Shown: positions 17,572 through 26,890, counted from the first letter of the stretch. The stretch is 64,000 nt of DNA from Paenibacillus sp. NFR01 (GCF_900111565.1 NZ_FOIK01000001.1:1023309-1087308), one strand, 5' to 3'. Program-made: numbers and translations. The notes: generated by a model from the letters alone, not told the origin.

Positions 17572-18365
17572 AGGGTTCGGGCGTCATCCGTATGCCCTCT
17601 ATACTCGCTGGGCGTTAGACCCGTAAACTTTTTGAATTGCCGCATAAAATGCACATCGTTCTCATAACCGCACATGCCGGATATCCGGGTAATGGTATAG
17701 GAAGTGCTCTTCAGTAAATAGGAGGCATACCCCAGCCGGTTAAGGATGATGTCGCTTACGACCGCTATGCCGAAGATCTGTTTGTACATATGCTGAAAAT
17801 AAGAGCGGCTCATGTTCATTGTGTCCGCCAAATGCTCAACCGTATGCCAAACCGCCGGGGAACTGAACATTTCATTTCTCAGATGAAGGAAATCGTCATA
17901 GTATTTGCTGATGGGATGGCGCGACTCCACATGATTGCGGATGTCGCTAAGCTTCATGAACAGGCAGCGGATTGTCTGGTCGATAATCTCCTCCCGAAAG
18001 CTGCCGTTCTGCAGATTCTCCCAGTGAAGCTCATTAACTTTTCTGGAAATATAGAAAGGATCATAGGCTCGGATTAATGTATCCAGCGGAAGCTTTAACC
18101 TTTCAAAAAAAGCATCAGCATCCTCCATCTCAAAGTGAAACCAGTCATGGACCAGCGGCCATTCGGCATCCCGGTAATAATACGGGGTGTTTTTTTTATA
18201 AATTATAAAAGTATTCGGTTCAACCGGTCCGGCTGTGGAGCGAATTCGCGACTCCATCCGGCTTCTGAAAAATACAAAGACGTAATCTCCGGACCCGACC
18301 GGGCGGTCGACGGTAAAGCCTTCCGGATGAATCACGTTATACCCGCAACGATTTAGATGGATCAT
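17568..18365 (-). CDS. AraC-family transcriptional regulator
   Basis: A 265-residue regulator with an N-terminal cupin-type sensing half (GYNVIHPEGFTVDRP, then PYYYRDAEWPLVHDWFHFE) and a C-terminal double helix-turn-helix (residues ~165-260; LADTMNMSRSYFQHMYKQIFG and ITRISGMCGYENDVHFMRQFKKFTGLTPSEYR). Such proteins usually activate sugar-utilisation genes on binding a sugar. It is divergent from the GH2 glycosidase gene 137 bases away, its likely target. An AGCGAAGTGGA stretch lies before the ATG. Confidence 0.9.
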   Translation of the reverse strand: MIHLNRCGYNVIHPEGFTVDRPVGSGDYVFVFFRSRMESRIRSTAGPVEPNTFIIYKKNTPYYYRDAEWPLVHDWFHFEMEDADAFFERLKLPLDTLIRAYDPFYISRKVNELHWENLQNGSFREEIIDQTIRCLFMKLSDIRNHVESRHPISKYYDDFLHLRNEMFSSPAVWHTVEHLADTMNMSRSYFQHMYKQIFGIAVVSDIILNRLGYASYLLKSTSYTITRISGMCGYENDVHFMRQFKKFTGLTPSEYRGHTDDARTL

Positions 18366-18502
18366 TCCACTTCGCTCCTAGATCGGATAATAGATCAGTT
18401 CATTGACAGGATAAATCATTTTCTTTCGCTGAACAAGTTAGTATTCTGTGATAAGAAATGCAGAGAATGCTTCAGTAAGCAAAGAGAGAGGAAGGGGTTA
18501 AC

Positions 18503-20272
18503 GTGACCTCAGCAACGACTAGATTTTATAAGAAAAATTACCCGAGGCCCCAATTTGTGCGCAGCGAGTGGCTGGATCTGAACGGGGAGTGGGATTTTAT
18601 TTTCGATGATGCCGGTATCGGTGCCAAGGAGCGCTGGATGGACACTTTCCCGGCGGCACAAAAGATCATTGTTCCGTTCACTTATGAAACACGGGCGAGC
18701 GGGATCGGCGAGGAGAAGTTCCATCCGCTGGTCTGGTATCGACGGACGCTGACGCTTTCGCCGGAGACCGCAGAGAAACGCACCTTCCTGCATTTCGAAG
18801 GCGTTGATTATCATGCCTCTTGTTGGGTGAACGGCAAATTCGCGGGCGAGCATGAAGGTGCGTATGCCCGGTTTTCCTTTGACATCACGGACCTGCTTCA
18901 TCGCAGCGGAGAGAACATAATCACGGTGAGGGTACAAGACAGCGACAGCTGTATGCAGCCCCGGGGGAAGCAGCGCTGGGCGGGCCGGAATCATGACGGG
19001 TTTTATGATCAGACCACCGGCATTTGGAAAAACGTCTGGATCGAGCATGTCCATGCCACGCGTGTGGACACGGTGAAAATGACGCCGGACATCGACCGGC
19101 AGATGATCCGGTTTGATTTTCGCTTCAGCGGTACGGACGGCAAAAGAGATCTGTTCCTCGAAACCGAAATATCGTTCCAAGGCGAGAGGATTAGGAAGTT
19201 CAGCCTTTCCGTGGACAGCCCATGGTTGACGGCGGAAATCGGGATAATGAACGGCATCAACGGGCCATGGCTGCAGAACTTGTGGTCGCCGGGCAACCCG
19301 AACCTGTTCGACGTGGAATTTGTGCTATACGAGGGCGAACGGGAGATCGACCGCGTCGGCTCTTATTTCGGCATGCGCAAAATCTCAATCAAAGAAGGTC
19401 AAATTCTGCTCAATAATATCCCTCTCTACCAAAGGCTGATTCTGGATCAGGGCTACTGGCGCGAAACCCATCTTACGCCTCCGTCCGAAGAAGCACTGAT
19501 CGAAGATATCGAAGCAATCGCGTCGATGGGCTACAACGGGCTGCGCAAGCATATGAAAATAGAAGACGCCCGGTTCCTGTATTGGTGCGATGTCAAGGGC
19601 ATGCTGGTATGGTCCGAAATGGCAGCAGCTTACGAATATAGCGATGAGGCCGTGGAGCGTTTTTCCAAGGAATGGCTTGAAGTGGTGCGGCAACAGTATA
19701 ATCATCCCTGTATTATCACATGGGTACCCTTCAACGAATCATGGGGTATTCAGAATATTATCCATGACGTCCGGCAGCAGCAGTTTACGGTAAGCCTCTA
19801 TCATTTGACCAAAGCATTGGATCCGTATCGTCCGGTCATCACCAATGACGGCTGGGAGCATACGGTATCGGATATTTTGACATTGCATGACTATACGGGG
19901 CAGGGCGAACAGCTGTATGTAACCTACAGGGAGAAAGACTCGATTACAGGCAGCAGAGGGACGTATAACGAATGGAAATACGCATTTGCCGAAGGTTACA
20001 GTTATCAGGGCCAGCCGATAATCATCAGCGAATATGGCGGAATTGCATTCAAGAGCGAGCAAGGTTGGGGATACGGCGATCCGGTAGAACACGAGGAGGC
20101 CTTTCTAGAGCGGTTTGGCAGCTTGACCGGGGCGATAAAAGCAATTCCGTTCATAACCGGTTACTGTTATACGCAGCTTACGGACGTCCAGCATGAGATG
20201 AATGGGCTGCTGACCGAAGACCGCAAACCCAAAGTGACGCCGGACAAAATCCGTGACATCAACCTGAAGTAG
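18503..20272 (+). CDS. Glycoside hydrolase family 2 (beta-galactosidase/glucuronidase-like)
   Basis: A 589-residue cytoplasmic enzyme (no signal peptide) with the GH2 order: sugar-binding jelly roll (LNGEWDFIFDD, HASCWVNGKFAGEHEGAY), an Ig-like middle domain, and a TIM barrel. The acid/base Glu is expected at residue 412 (WVPFNESWG) and the nucleophile Glu at residue 510 (IISEYGG). Its short length resembles the compact GH2 enzymes of Paenibacillus; specificity (beta-galactoside, glucuronide or mannoside) cannot be told. It starts with GTG behind GAGGAAGGGG. The divergent AraC gene is its likely regulator. Confidence 0.9.
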   Translation: MTSATTRFYKKNYPRPQFVRSEWLDLNGEWDFIFDDAGIGAKERWMDTFPAAQKIIVPFTYETRASGIGEEKFHPLVWYRRTLTLSPETAEKRTFLHFEGVDYHASCWVNGKFAGEHEGAYARFSFDITDLLHRSGENIITVRVQDSDSCMQPRGKQRWAGRNHDGFYDQTTGIWKNVWIEHVHATRVDTVKMTPDIDRQMIRFDFRFSGTDGKRDLFLETEISFQGERIRKFSLSVDSPWLTAEIGIMNGINGPWLQNLWSPGNPNLFDVEFVLYEGEREIDRVGSYFGMRKISIKEGQILLNNIPLYQRLILDQGYWRETHLTPPSEEALIEDIEAIASMGYNGLRKHMKIEDARFLYWCDVKGMLVWSEMAAAYEYSDEAVERFSKEWLEVVRQQYNHPCIITWVPFNESWGIQNIIHDVRQQQFTVSLYHLTKALDPYRPVITNDGWEHTVSDILTLHDYTGQGEQLYVTYREKDSITGSRGTYNEWKYAFAEGYSYQGQPIIISEYGGIAFKSEQGWGYGDPVEHEEAFLERFGSLTGAIKAIPFITGYCYTQLTDVQHEMNGLLTEDRKPKVTPDKIRDINLK

Positions 20273-20342
20273 GGCAATGAGGTTTGGAATTGGTCGTTGA
20301 CCCGCTTTTTGGGTATAAAAAGGTATCCGGAGGAGGAGGTCC

Positions 20343-21011
20343 ATGATGAAAAAAACGATGCAAACCACAGCAGCAAGCATACTCTTATCCGCTTCGATTC
20401 TCGGTGCATGCAGCAACAACGAAACGGCAAATGTGACTGAATCTGCGGCGGTTAAAAGCCCGGCGGCTACTTCAGCCCCTGAAGCAACGGTGATCCCTGA
20501 GGCAACGGTAACCCCTGAAGCCACTGAAAGCAGCGATCCGCAGGCTGCAGGCCGGCCCGAGACGAAGGCGTTCGGAGAACAGGAGGGCGGGGTAGCCGGA
20601 CAGAAAGGCACGCTTGCTCGAGGGGAAGGATTTACGCTGTATCTGTTTAATGGCTTCGGCCTGGATGCAAAAAAAGGGCGCGTATCGCTTATGGCAGCCC
20701 CCGATTACTATGCTGACATTGAACCGTTGCCTTCCGGCTACGATCTTGCCGCCCTGAAACAACAAGGCGAAACGGAATTGTCCGCAAGCGGAACGCCTAA
20801 AGACTACAGCGGGGAACTGGTTGAGCATCCCCTTGGCTTCGCGGAATTATATCTTCAGGTAAGCGGAGAGAACGGGTCGGAGGACTATATTGTATGGAAA
20901 AACCAGGCAGGCGACGCCTATCTGTTCCGAATCCATAATCCAAAAAGCGAGGATTCCAGTGGCTTCTCCCCGTGGGCCATGGTTTCGCTGTCCACGGTTG
21001 AAGCAGAATAG
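20343..21011 (+). CDS. Predicted lipoprotein of unknown function
   Basis: This 222-residue protein has a lipoprotein signal (lipobox ILGAC, Cys at residue ~23), a Thr/Pro/Ala/Glu-rich linker in which PEAT recurs (EATVIP, EATVTP), and a C-terminal globular part of about 120 residues (KAFGEQEGG, LYLFNGFGLDAKKGRVSLM, DYIVWKNQAGDAYLF). I do not recognise the domain. GGAGGAGG lies just before two adjacent ATG codons. It is followed by a strong terminator and stands alone. Confidence 0.8.
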   Translation: MMKKTMQTTAASILLSASILGACSNNETANVTESAAVKSPAATSAPEATVIPEATVTPEATESSDPQAAGRPETKAFGEQEGGVAGQKGTLARGEGFTLYLFNGFGLDAKKGRVSLMAAPDYYADIEPLPSGYDLAALKQQGETELSASGTPKDYSGELVEHPLGFAELYLQVSGENGSEDYIVWKNQAGDAYLFRIHNPKSEDSSGFSPWAMVSLSTVEAE

Positions 21012-21027
21012 GCAAGCCGCGATGATC

Positions 21028-21061
21028 ACCAAAAAGCCCCCGAGATGAGGGGCTTTTTGGT
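21028..21061 (+). terminator. Rho-independent terminator after the lipoprotein gene
   Basis: A perfect 13-bp stem (ACCAAAAAGCCCC with GGGGCTTTTTGGT) encloses an 8-base loop. It is symmetrical and lies between convergent genes, so it probably works in both directions. Confidence 0.88.
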
Positions 21062-21089
21062 GTCTGGGCAGAATCGAACGGATAAAGAG

Positions 21090-21896
21090 TTATATTTTTC
21101 TGGCTTTAATTACAAACGTGACAGGAAGCATCCGGGCTTTCTTGGCAAAATCGCCATTATGGGATATCATCAGATCCTCGTCTGACTCTTCAACCATCTG
21201 TTCAATAACGAATCCCGCTTTAGAAAGCGAGTTTACATAGGTGGACATTTTACGGTCGGATAGGGTTAACGTATGATCGCCAAGCGAGACCGAATACCAG
21301 GATTCATCGAAATAGCATTTTTTAAAGACAAGACTTCCATCTTCTGCAGCGACGCATTTATGGATCGGGTGAGACCAGCTGAAGATAAAGGCGCCGTCTT
21401 TTTTTAGATAAGAAGCGATTTGGCGGAACGTTCCTTCTAGGTCAGTCGTCCAGCCTATCGCATATACCGAATACACAAAGTCAAAATAATCCTCGGGCAG
21501 ACCGCATTTCTCCTCCATCGGAGAACAGATTAAATTTGCGGGATAACCGCGCTCCCCCAAATACTGCCTAGTCTTCTCGATTTGGTTCTCCGAGATATCC
21601 ATCCCCCATAGTTCGGATGCGCCCCGGTCCCCCAGATATTGCAGAGAATGGCCGCCGCCGCAGCCGATCTCCAGCAGTTTTTTTCCACGAACATCGCCAA
21701 AAAGCTGACACTTTTCTTCAGAGACAAACGCTCCATACTTTGGAAGGCATGTCTCTCCCAGAAGTTCCGCTCCCTTTGTATCCCAGAATAAGCTATTTGT
21801 CTTATGAATATCATTCGTATCCATGTCGACAGTAACGGCAACGCCCACCTCGCCGGCGCCTATGACGTTTGTTCTCTGTACGGAATTCTCACTCAT
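21090..21896 (-). CDS. Class I SAM-dependent methyltransferase
   Basis: A 268-residue enzyme with the methyltransferase motif I LLEIGCGGGHS, motif II GMDISENQIEKTRQYL, and FDFVYSVYAIGW / GAFIFSWSHP in the positions of motifs IV-VI. The longer open frame to 22031 is not used: ATG 21896 has GAGGAG 9 bases upstream. It most resembles small-molecule methyltransferases of the UbiE/UbiG type. The substrate is unknown. Confidence 0.88.
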   Translation of the reverse strand: MSENSVQRTNVIGAGEVGVAVTVDMDTNDIHKTNSLFWDTKGAELLGETCLPKYGAFVSEEKCQLFGDVRGKKLLEIGCGGGHSLQYLGDRGASELWGMDISENQIEKTRQYLGERGYPANLICSPMEEKCGLPEDYFDFVYSVYAIGWTTDLEGTFRQIASYLKKDGAFIFSWSHPIHKCVAAEDGSLVFKKCYFDESWYSVSLGDHTLTLSDRKMSTYVNSLSKAGFVIEQMVEESDEDLMISHNGDFAKKARMLPVTFVIKARKI

Positions 21897-22059
21897 TCGG
21901 ACACGCTCCTCAAAAGTAAAGTTGTACCGTTCAAATGTACAGGAACATGTCCCCTTTTTCTGTGAACGAACGCACGTTCTGATCTTGGGAGTGAATTTAG
22001 GTTGAGTTGGGAAAGTTAGAAAGACGAGCATGTATTACCTTAAGGAGGTTATTTGTCGT

Positions 22060-22572
22060 ATGGATTTAAGCTGGCATATCGTCTGGAAAAGCGCGTTTCT
22101 GGTCTTAATGGGCATTTTGTTGCTGCGTTTATCCGGCAGAAAGTCGATCGCCCAAATGAATGTGGCAACGACGGTGATCATGATTTCTATAGGCGAGTTA
22201 ATTGCGCAAGGAATTATTGAAAAATCCGTCTGGCGCGCCATTGTCGCGGTTGCGTTGTTCCTTGCCGTGCTGGTTATTCTAGAATTCGCAGAAATCCGCT
22301 CTCTCAAAATTCAAAAATTAATTACAGGTGAGGGCGTTATTGTGATCCGTGAGGGACAACTGGATATGCAGGCTCTACGGAAGCTCCGAATTACGGTAAA
22401 ACAAATGGAAATGCGTCTTCGTCAGCTAGGCATAACCAATATAAACGATATCAAGCAGGGCGTTATTGAAACCAACGGCGAGCTTGGCTATGAGCTTGTA
22501 GAGGCGGCCAAACCGGTAACTAAAGGCGATCTGGAGATGATACTAAACCAGTTGGGAGCCAAAATGAAATAA
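22060..22572 (+). CDS. DUF421/YetF-like membrane protein
   Basis: A 170-residue protein with three N-terminal transmembrane helices (SAFLVLMGILLLRLSGRKS, TVIMISIGELIAQGI, then IVAVALFLAVLVIL) and a C-terminal soluble DUF421 domain (KLITGEGVIVIREGQLD, LRQLGITNINDIKQGVIETNGELG). The start ATG is set by AAGGAGG 11 bases upstream. Relatives of YetF and YdfR are linked to sporulation and germination in Bacillus, which fits the germination genes next door, but the biochemical role is unknown. Confidence 0.88.
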   Translation: MDLSWHIVWKSAFLVLMGILLLRLSGRKSIAQMNVATTVIMISIGELIAQGIIEKSVWRAIVAVALFLAVLVILEFAEIRSLKIQKLITGEGVIVIREGQLDMQALRKLRITVKQMEMRLRQLGITNINDIKQGVIETNGELGYELVEAAKPVTKGDLEMILNQLGAKMK

Positions 22573-22589
22573 GCTTAGCGGGAGCCGAC

Positions 22590-23696
22590 TCAGATTTGGT
22601 AACCGAAAAACTTTTTCCGGATCTGATATACAACCAGTAAAATCAGCGGCAGCACGATAGCGTACGTAAAATCCCAGTCTACCCAGTAGACCGGGATATC
22701 TTTTGAATAGAAAATAATATCCTTGGCGATCAGCTGCGAGCAGCCATAGAGCAGAAAGGCGACCGGGAAGATCAGCGGCCGGTAGCTTTTTAATCCCAGT
22801 AGCTGAGCGGAGCCCAGGATAAAAGCATAGAAATACAGAACAGTTTTGAAATACGTACTGATGATCCACGTCGTCGCCATCAATGCCTCCAGCCGCTGGA
22901 GAAAGTTGGCGACGTTGATTTTTTGGGCCAAAACATAAGCCGAAAAGAAATTATGCTCGGAGAAGTAGACCCCCAGCACGGTCAGTGACAGGAATAACAT
23001 CAGATTAAGTACAATTGCTCCGGCCACAATGGCGAAAAACATATCACGACTGGTGGAGCTCTGTTTGCGGGCATAGGGAGAAATCATCATAAATATGCAC
23101 ATTTCTCCAAATGGGTAGCATACTCCGTACATAATCGCATGCAGCATATCGGGAGTTGGAGTATTCATGATCGGATACAGTCGCTCCATACGGACTTGCG
23201 GCATCAGCAGAATAAATAGGCACACGAGAAAGAATACGAATAGGGGAAAGAAAATCTGTGATGCCCTCCCAAGGGTCTCAAGGCCCAGACGCAATCCGTA
23301 TACCATCAAGAACAGGAACATTGCCCGAATAATCCCGCCAGGTGTACCCTCGTAAATTTGCGTACACATGAAATCCTCGGCTTCCCGGATATATGTTGAT
23401 GCTGCAATCAGGAAGAAAAATAGATAATAAAGCGCCACTACTCCCCCGAGCCATTTTCCCAGTACCATCTGACTGAGCTCGACCAAATTTTTGTCGGGGC
23501 TGATATTGCCGGCTGTGACCATCAGAAAAATCGTGCCTGCCCCCAGCGGAATGCTGATCAGGCCGGCTATCCAGGCATCCTGATGCGCAGCTGCGGTCAT
23601 GGCTGCGGGATAGACCAGGGCCATCTCCCCGATATATGTAAACAATCCGAGCGTAATCATCTGCGGCGTGCTGATCCGGTCTTTCTCCAGGCTCAT
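22590..23696 (-). CDS. GerB-type spore germination permease subunit
   Basis: A 368-residue APC-superfamily membrane protein of the GerAB/GerKB family. The N-terminal RISTPQMITLGLF is typical, and about ten transmembrane helices follow, including the FPLFVFFLVCLFILLMP stretch. In germinant receptors this subunit binds the amino-acid or sugar germinant in the spore inner membrane. ATG 23696 is preferred (GGAGG, 8-base spacing) over an upstream in-frame GTG. Unusually, it is transcribed away from the A and C genes instead of sitting between or behind them. Confidence 0.92.
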   Translation of the reverse strand: MSLEKDRISTPQMITLGLFTYIGEMALVYPAAMTAAAHQDAWIAGLISIPLGAGTIFLMVTAGNISPDKNLVELSQMVLGKWLGGVVALYYLFFFLIAASTYIREAEDFMCTQIYEGTPGGIIRAMFLFLMVYGLRLGLETLGRASQIFFPLFVFFLVCLFILLMPQVRMERLYPIMNTPTPDMLHAIMYGVCYPFGEMCIFMMISPYARKQSSTSRDMFFAIVAGAIVLNLMLFLSLTVLGVYFSEHNFFSAYVLAQKINVANFLQRLEALMATTWIISTYFKTVLYFYAFILGSAQLLGLKSYRPLIFPVAFLLYGCSQLIAKDIIFYSKDIPVYWVDWDFTYAIVLPLILLVVYQIRKKFFGYQI

Positions 23697-23749
23697 AAGA
23701 GAATCCTCCACATCTGCTGTAAGCGTAATTCTGCATGATTGCGATTGGT

Positions 23750-23834
23750 CATAGTTTGGCTTACTTTGGCAAATTTATGTTAAACCGGAGGAACAGTCCC
23801 AAGGAATATTTATCTTGAACTGTACCAAACTATG
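23750..23834. promoter_or_regulatory. Divergent germination promoter region with mirrored CCAAACTATG boxes
   Basis: CATAGTTTGG (23750-23759) and CCAAACTATG (23825-23834) are a perfect 10-bp inverted repeat 65 bases apart. Each contains CAAACTA, close to the sigma-G -10 element CATACTA, pointing toward the gene it precedes. The rightward copy also has a good -35 element; the leftward one does not. Confidence 0.55.
23803..23832 (+). promoter_or_regulatory. Sigma-G-like promoter of the gerA-gerC-gerD operon
   Basis: GGAATA (23803-23808), a 17-base spacer and CAAACTA (23826-23832) match the forespore sigma-G consensus (TGAATA / CATACTA) at 5 of 6 and 6 of 7 positions. Germination receptor operons are known sigma-G targets in Bacillus. 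Confidence 0.65.
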
Positions 23835-23860
23835 GACAAATGGTGAAGGAGGGGGATACG

Positions 23861-25369
23861 TTGAACTACGCCGATCAAGAACAATTATCCAAGCAACTGG
23901 ACGACAATATTGAACAACTGCAGCGGATGCTGGGGGCAAGCACCGACCTGATCATCAGAGAACTTCGGCTCGGCGAGAAGACGAGGCTTGCTGTTTTTTA
24001 CATAGACGGGCTAATCAATACGCAGGTGCTTCATCATTCGATTTTGTTTTCGCTTCAGGATAATAAGGTCCCGGAAATGCTGCAGGCTCTTGATCCGGAG
24101 CAGGTGGTAGAAGAGCTAAAAACCCGTATCCTGTTGGCCGGCGATCTGAAAATCATGCGCCAACCGGGAGGATTTGTCCATGAACTGCTGTCCGGATGTG
24201 TCATGCTGATGGTGGATGGAGCTGCAGCGGCGCTGCGGATCGGGCTGCCCGGCTGGGAGGACCGGGCCGTAAGTGAGCCGAACTCGCAGTCTGTGGTACG
24301 CGGTCCGATGGAGGGCTTCACGGAGAATCTGCGGACGAATACGGCGCTGATCCGCCGCAAGATTAAAGACAGCCACCTGTGGCTGGAGACTCTTCAAATC
24401 GGCCGGGTTACCCAGACCAGCGTATCGCTTATGTATCTCAGAAATATCGCCAACCCTGAGCTTGTGGATGAGGTGAAGCGGCGCCTGAACAAGATTGATA
24501 CCGACAGCATCCTGGAGAGCGGTTATATTGAAGAATTTATTCAGGACACCGCGCGGACACCGTTTCCTATCATCTATAACAGCGACCGTCCGGATACAAT
24601 TGCCGCCGGCATTCTTGAGGGGAAAGTGGCGGTTCTGATCGACGGGACGCCATTTGTGCTGCTTGCTCCAGCGGTGTTTGTTGCGTTTTTTCAATCGGCC
24701 GAGGATTATTATCAGCGGGCGGATATTTCGACCCTGCTGCGGTTCATCCGCTTTCTGGCTTTTTTTATTACGCTTCTGGCTCCTGCCTTTTATGTAGCCA
24801 TAACGACCTACCATCAGGAGATGATTCCCACGAACCTGGTCATCAGTCTGGCTGCACAGCGGGAATCCGTTCCTTTTCCGGCCTTCATCGAGGCGCTCCT
24901 GATGGAATTGACCTATGAAATTTTACGGGAAGCGGGTGTGCGGATTCCGAAGAATGTCGGACAGGCGATCTCGATCGTCGGTACGCTGGTTATCGGTCAG
25001 GCGGCCGTTCAGGCCGGCTTCATCTCATCGGCAATGGTCATTATTGTCTCGATTACCGCGATTTCAAGCTTTGTGATTCCGGAATCGGGAATGGCCATTG
25101 CCGCCCGGATAATCCGGTTTGCCTTCATCGGGCTGGCGGGGTTCATCGGGCTCTACGGCATTCTGTGCGGGATGTTTATCGTGGTGCTGCATTTAGCAAG
25201 CTTGCGTTCCTTCGGAGTTCCCTATACGAGCCCGCTCGGACCGTATCAGGCGGAGGATATCAAGGATACATTATTCAGGTTTCCGTGGCCGTCCTTGCGC
25301 ACCCGGCCGGAGGAGAACCGGACTCGAAATCTGCACCGTCAGCCTGCATCCAAGCGGGAGAAGTCATAA
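23861..25369 (+). CDS. GerA-type spore germination receptor subunit
   Basis: A 502-residue GerAA/GerKA-family protein with a soluble N-terminal half (LGASTDLIIRELRLG, FYIDGLINTQ, RTPFPIIYNSDRPD, ILEGKVAVLIDGTPF) and a C-terminal membrane half with several helices (FIRFLAFFITLLAPAFYVAI, then the PTNLVISLAAQRESVPFPAF signature). I place the start at TTG 23861, since AAGGAGG ends 8 bases before it; the upstream ATG 23840 has no site. It forms a receptor with the B permease and the C lipoprotein in the inner spore membrane. The gerC start follows after only two bases. Confidence 0.93.
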   Translation: MNYADQEQLSKQLDDNIEQLQRMLGASTDLIIRELRLGEKTRLAVFYIDGLINTQVLHHSILFSLQDNKVPEMLQALDPEQVVEELKTRILLAGDLKIMRQPGGFVHELLSGCVMLMVDGAAAALRIGLPGWEDRAVSEPNSQSVVRGPMEGFTENLRTNTALIRRKIKDSHLWLETLQIGRVTQTSVSLMYLRNIANPELVDEVKRRLNKIDTDSILESGYIEEFIQDTARTPFPIIYNSDRPDTIAAGILEGKVAVLIDGTPFVLLAPAVFVAFFQSAEDYYQRADISTLLRFIRFLAFFITLLAPAFYVAITTYHQEMIPTNLVISLAAQRESVPFPAFIEALLMELTYEILREAGVRIPKNVGQAISIVGTLVIGQAAVQAGFISSAMVIIVSITAISSFVIPESGMAIAARIIRFAFIGLAGFIGLYGILCGMFIVVLHLASLRSFGVPYTSPLGPYQAEDIKDTLFRFPWPSLRTRPEENRTRNLHRQPASKREKS

Positions 25370-25371
25370 CT

Positions 25372-26595
25372 ATGCAGTCCAGATTACGTAAAACCGTTAT
25401 ATCCATGCTCCTGTTGCTCTTTCTGCCGATGCTGCTGAGCGGCTGCTGGGAGAGAAGAGAGTTAAATGAGCTGGCCTTTGTTCTGGCTCTGGGACTGGAC
25501 AAAGCTGAAGCTGGTTATAAAGTAACGATGCAGGTTGTAATACCATCCTCGATGGCATCCCAAACCTCCGGTGGCGCAGGCGGTAGCGGCGTGCCTGTCA
25601 TTTCCTATAGCTTCCCGGTCGCGACCGTCTATGAATCACTGCGGAAGTTTAATCTGACCAGTTCGCGTTCCAGCTATCTGGGCCATATCCGCGTGCTTGT
25701 CATCGGTGAAGCCCTCGCCCGGGAGGGGGTTGCCGATACCCTGGATGTACTTAAGCGGAGCCGGGAACCGCGTATGGATTTTTACGTGATGGTCGCGCGC
25801 AACAATACGGCTGAGAACGTGCTGAACGTGCTGACCCCGCTGGATAAGCTTCCGGCAAGCAAACTGTTCAATGCCCTGGACAAATCCTATAAAGTATCAG
25901 CAAAGACTGTAGCTGTCACCTTGGACAAATTCATTGAAGACTTGCTGTATAAAGGTAAAGATCCAATATTAACCGGCATAGAGATCCAGGGAGATGCGCA
26001 GAAGGGCGGGGAGAAAAGCAATACGGAACGAACGAGCCCGAATGCGAGATTGCGTTATGAAAGCGTGGCCGTGTTCAAAAAAGATAAAATGATCGGCTGG
26101 CTGGATGATACGGAGGCCATCGGGTGTAACTACATCAATAATAATGTCACCAAAAACACAGGCATAGTCAAAGGTGAGGATGGAAAATGGATTGTCATTG
26201 AAGCCCTAACGACGACTACCCGACGGAAGGTGAAATTTATTGATGGAGAGCCACATATTTTTCTCGAGGTTAAGGCTATTAGCAATGTCGAGGAAATACA
26301 AGGAACAGACCGGCTGGATACAGAAAAGATCGTCCGAAAACTGGAGGAGAAGGCGGAGGCAAGGATCATCGGCCGGATGGAGCAGGCGATCGAGCAGGTT
26401 AACAAGCGCTACAATGTCGATATTTTTGGCTTCGGCCAATCGATCTACCGGGCCAATCCCAAAGCCTGGGCCAGACTTCAGGAGCGAAAAGGCGATGACT
26501 ATCTCAAAACGCTGCCGGTCCATATAACGGCTGATGTGACCATCAACCGGGTCGGTACGATCGATAACTCGTTTATAGACCAAATCGAGGAGTGA
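25372..26595 (+). CDS. GerC-type germination lipoprotein
   Basis: A 407-residue Ger(x)C-family lipoprotein. It has a signal peptide with lipobox MLLSGC (Cys ~25), then the family start CWERRELNELAFVLALGLDKAE, three alpha/beta domains, and the ending ITADVTINRVGTIDNS. ATG 25372 follows GGGAG and lies 2 bases after the gerA stop, so expression is coupled. It needs diacylglyceryl transfer by Lgt for membrane anchoring in the spore. The open frame to the left of this ATG is overlap with gerA and not coding. Confidence 0.93.
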   Translation: MQSRLRKTVISMLLLLFLPMLLSGCWERRELNELAFVLALGLDKAEAGYKVTMQVVIPSSMASQTSGGAGGSGVPVISYSFPVATVYESLRKFNLTSSRSSYLGHIRVLVIGEALAREGVADTLDVLKRSREPRMDFYVMVARNNTAENVLNVLTPLDKLPASKLFNALDKSYKVSAKTVAVTLDKFIEDLLYKGKDPILTGIEIQGDAQKGGEKSNTERTSPNARLRYESVAVFKKDKMIGWLDDTEAIGCNYINNNVTKNTGIVKGEDGKWIVIEALTTTTRRKVKFIDGEPHIFLEVKAISNVEEIQGTDRLDTEKIVRKLEEKAEARIIGRMEQAIEQVNKRYNVDIFGFGQSIYRANPKAWARLQERKGDDYLKTLPVHITADVTINRVGTIDNSFIDQIEE

Positions 26596-26600
26596 ACCCC

Positions 26601-26834
26601 ATGCTGCTGGTACTCTTTTGTCTGGCAATCGCAGCTGTCTGTATGGCTAAAGACCTGCCTTCGCTCAAGGGACGCCGCAAGGGCCGGGACCGCTTGTTTA
26701 CGATGTTGTTCTGGCATGCCGGTATTGGCTCAACCATCTGCGCCTTGCTCCGCGTGAACCTTCCAAGCCCGCTGCTGCTGGTTATCATGATTTATAAGCC
26801 ATTCAATGACCTGGTTACCTCATGGTATCAGTGA
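26601..26834 (+). CDS. Small germination-receptor-associated membrane protein (D-type)
   Basis: A 77-residue protein with two predicted transmembrane helices (MLLVLFCLAIAAVCMA, and LLLVIMIYKPFNDLV) and a basic middle. GAGGAG ends 8 bases before ATG 26601, and the gerC stop is 5 bases upstream. Size, topology and position match the small D proteins that accompany several GerA-type receptor operons in Bacillus and modulate germination. The family assignment rests on context more than sequence. Confidence 0.72.
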   Translation: MLLVLFCLAIAAVCMAKDLPSLKGRRKGRDRLFTMLFWHAGIGSTICALLRVNLPSPLLLVIMIYKPFNDLVTSWYQ

Positions 26835-26842
26835 TCAACGAA

Positions 26843-26890
26843 AAAGGATCAAGCCCTTTCCGCTCAGGATAGCAGGGGCTTGATCCTTTA
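26843..26890. terminator. Bidirectional terminator between the ger operon and hxlR
   Basis: A perfect 14-bp stem (AAAGGATCAAGCCC at 26843-26856 with GGGCTTGATCCTTT at 26876-26889), with A-rich sequence on its left and T-rich on its right. Confidence 0.88.

Noticed and set aside
18366..18502. Operator for the AraC regulator between the AraC and GH2 genes
   Set aside because: No convincing direct or inverted repeat could be found by eye, although control of GH2 by the AraC protein remains likely from gene order.
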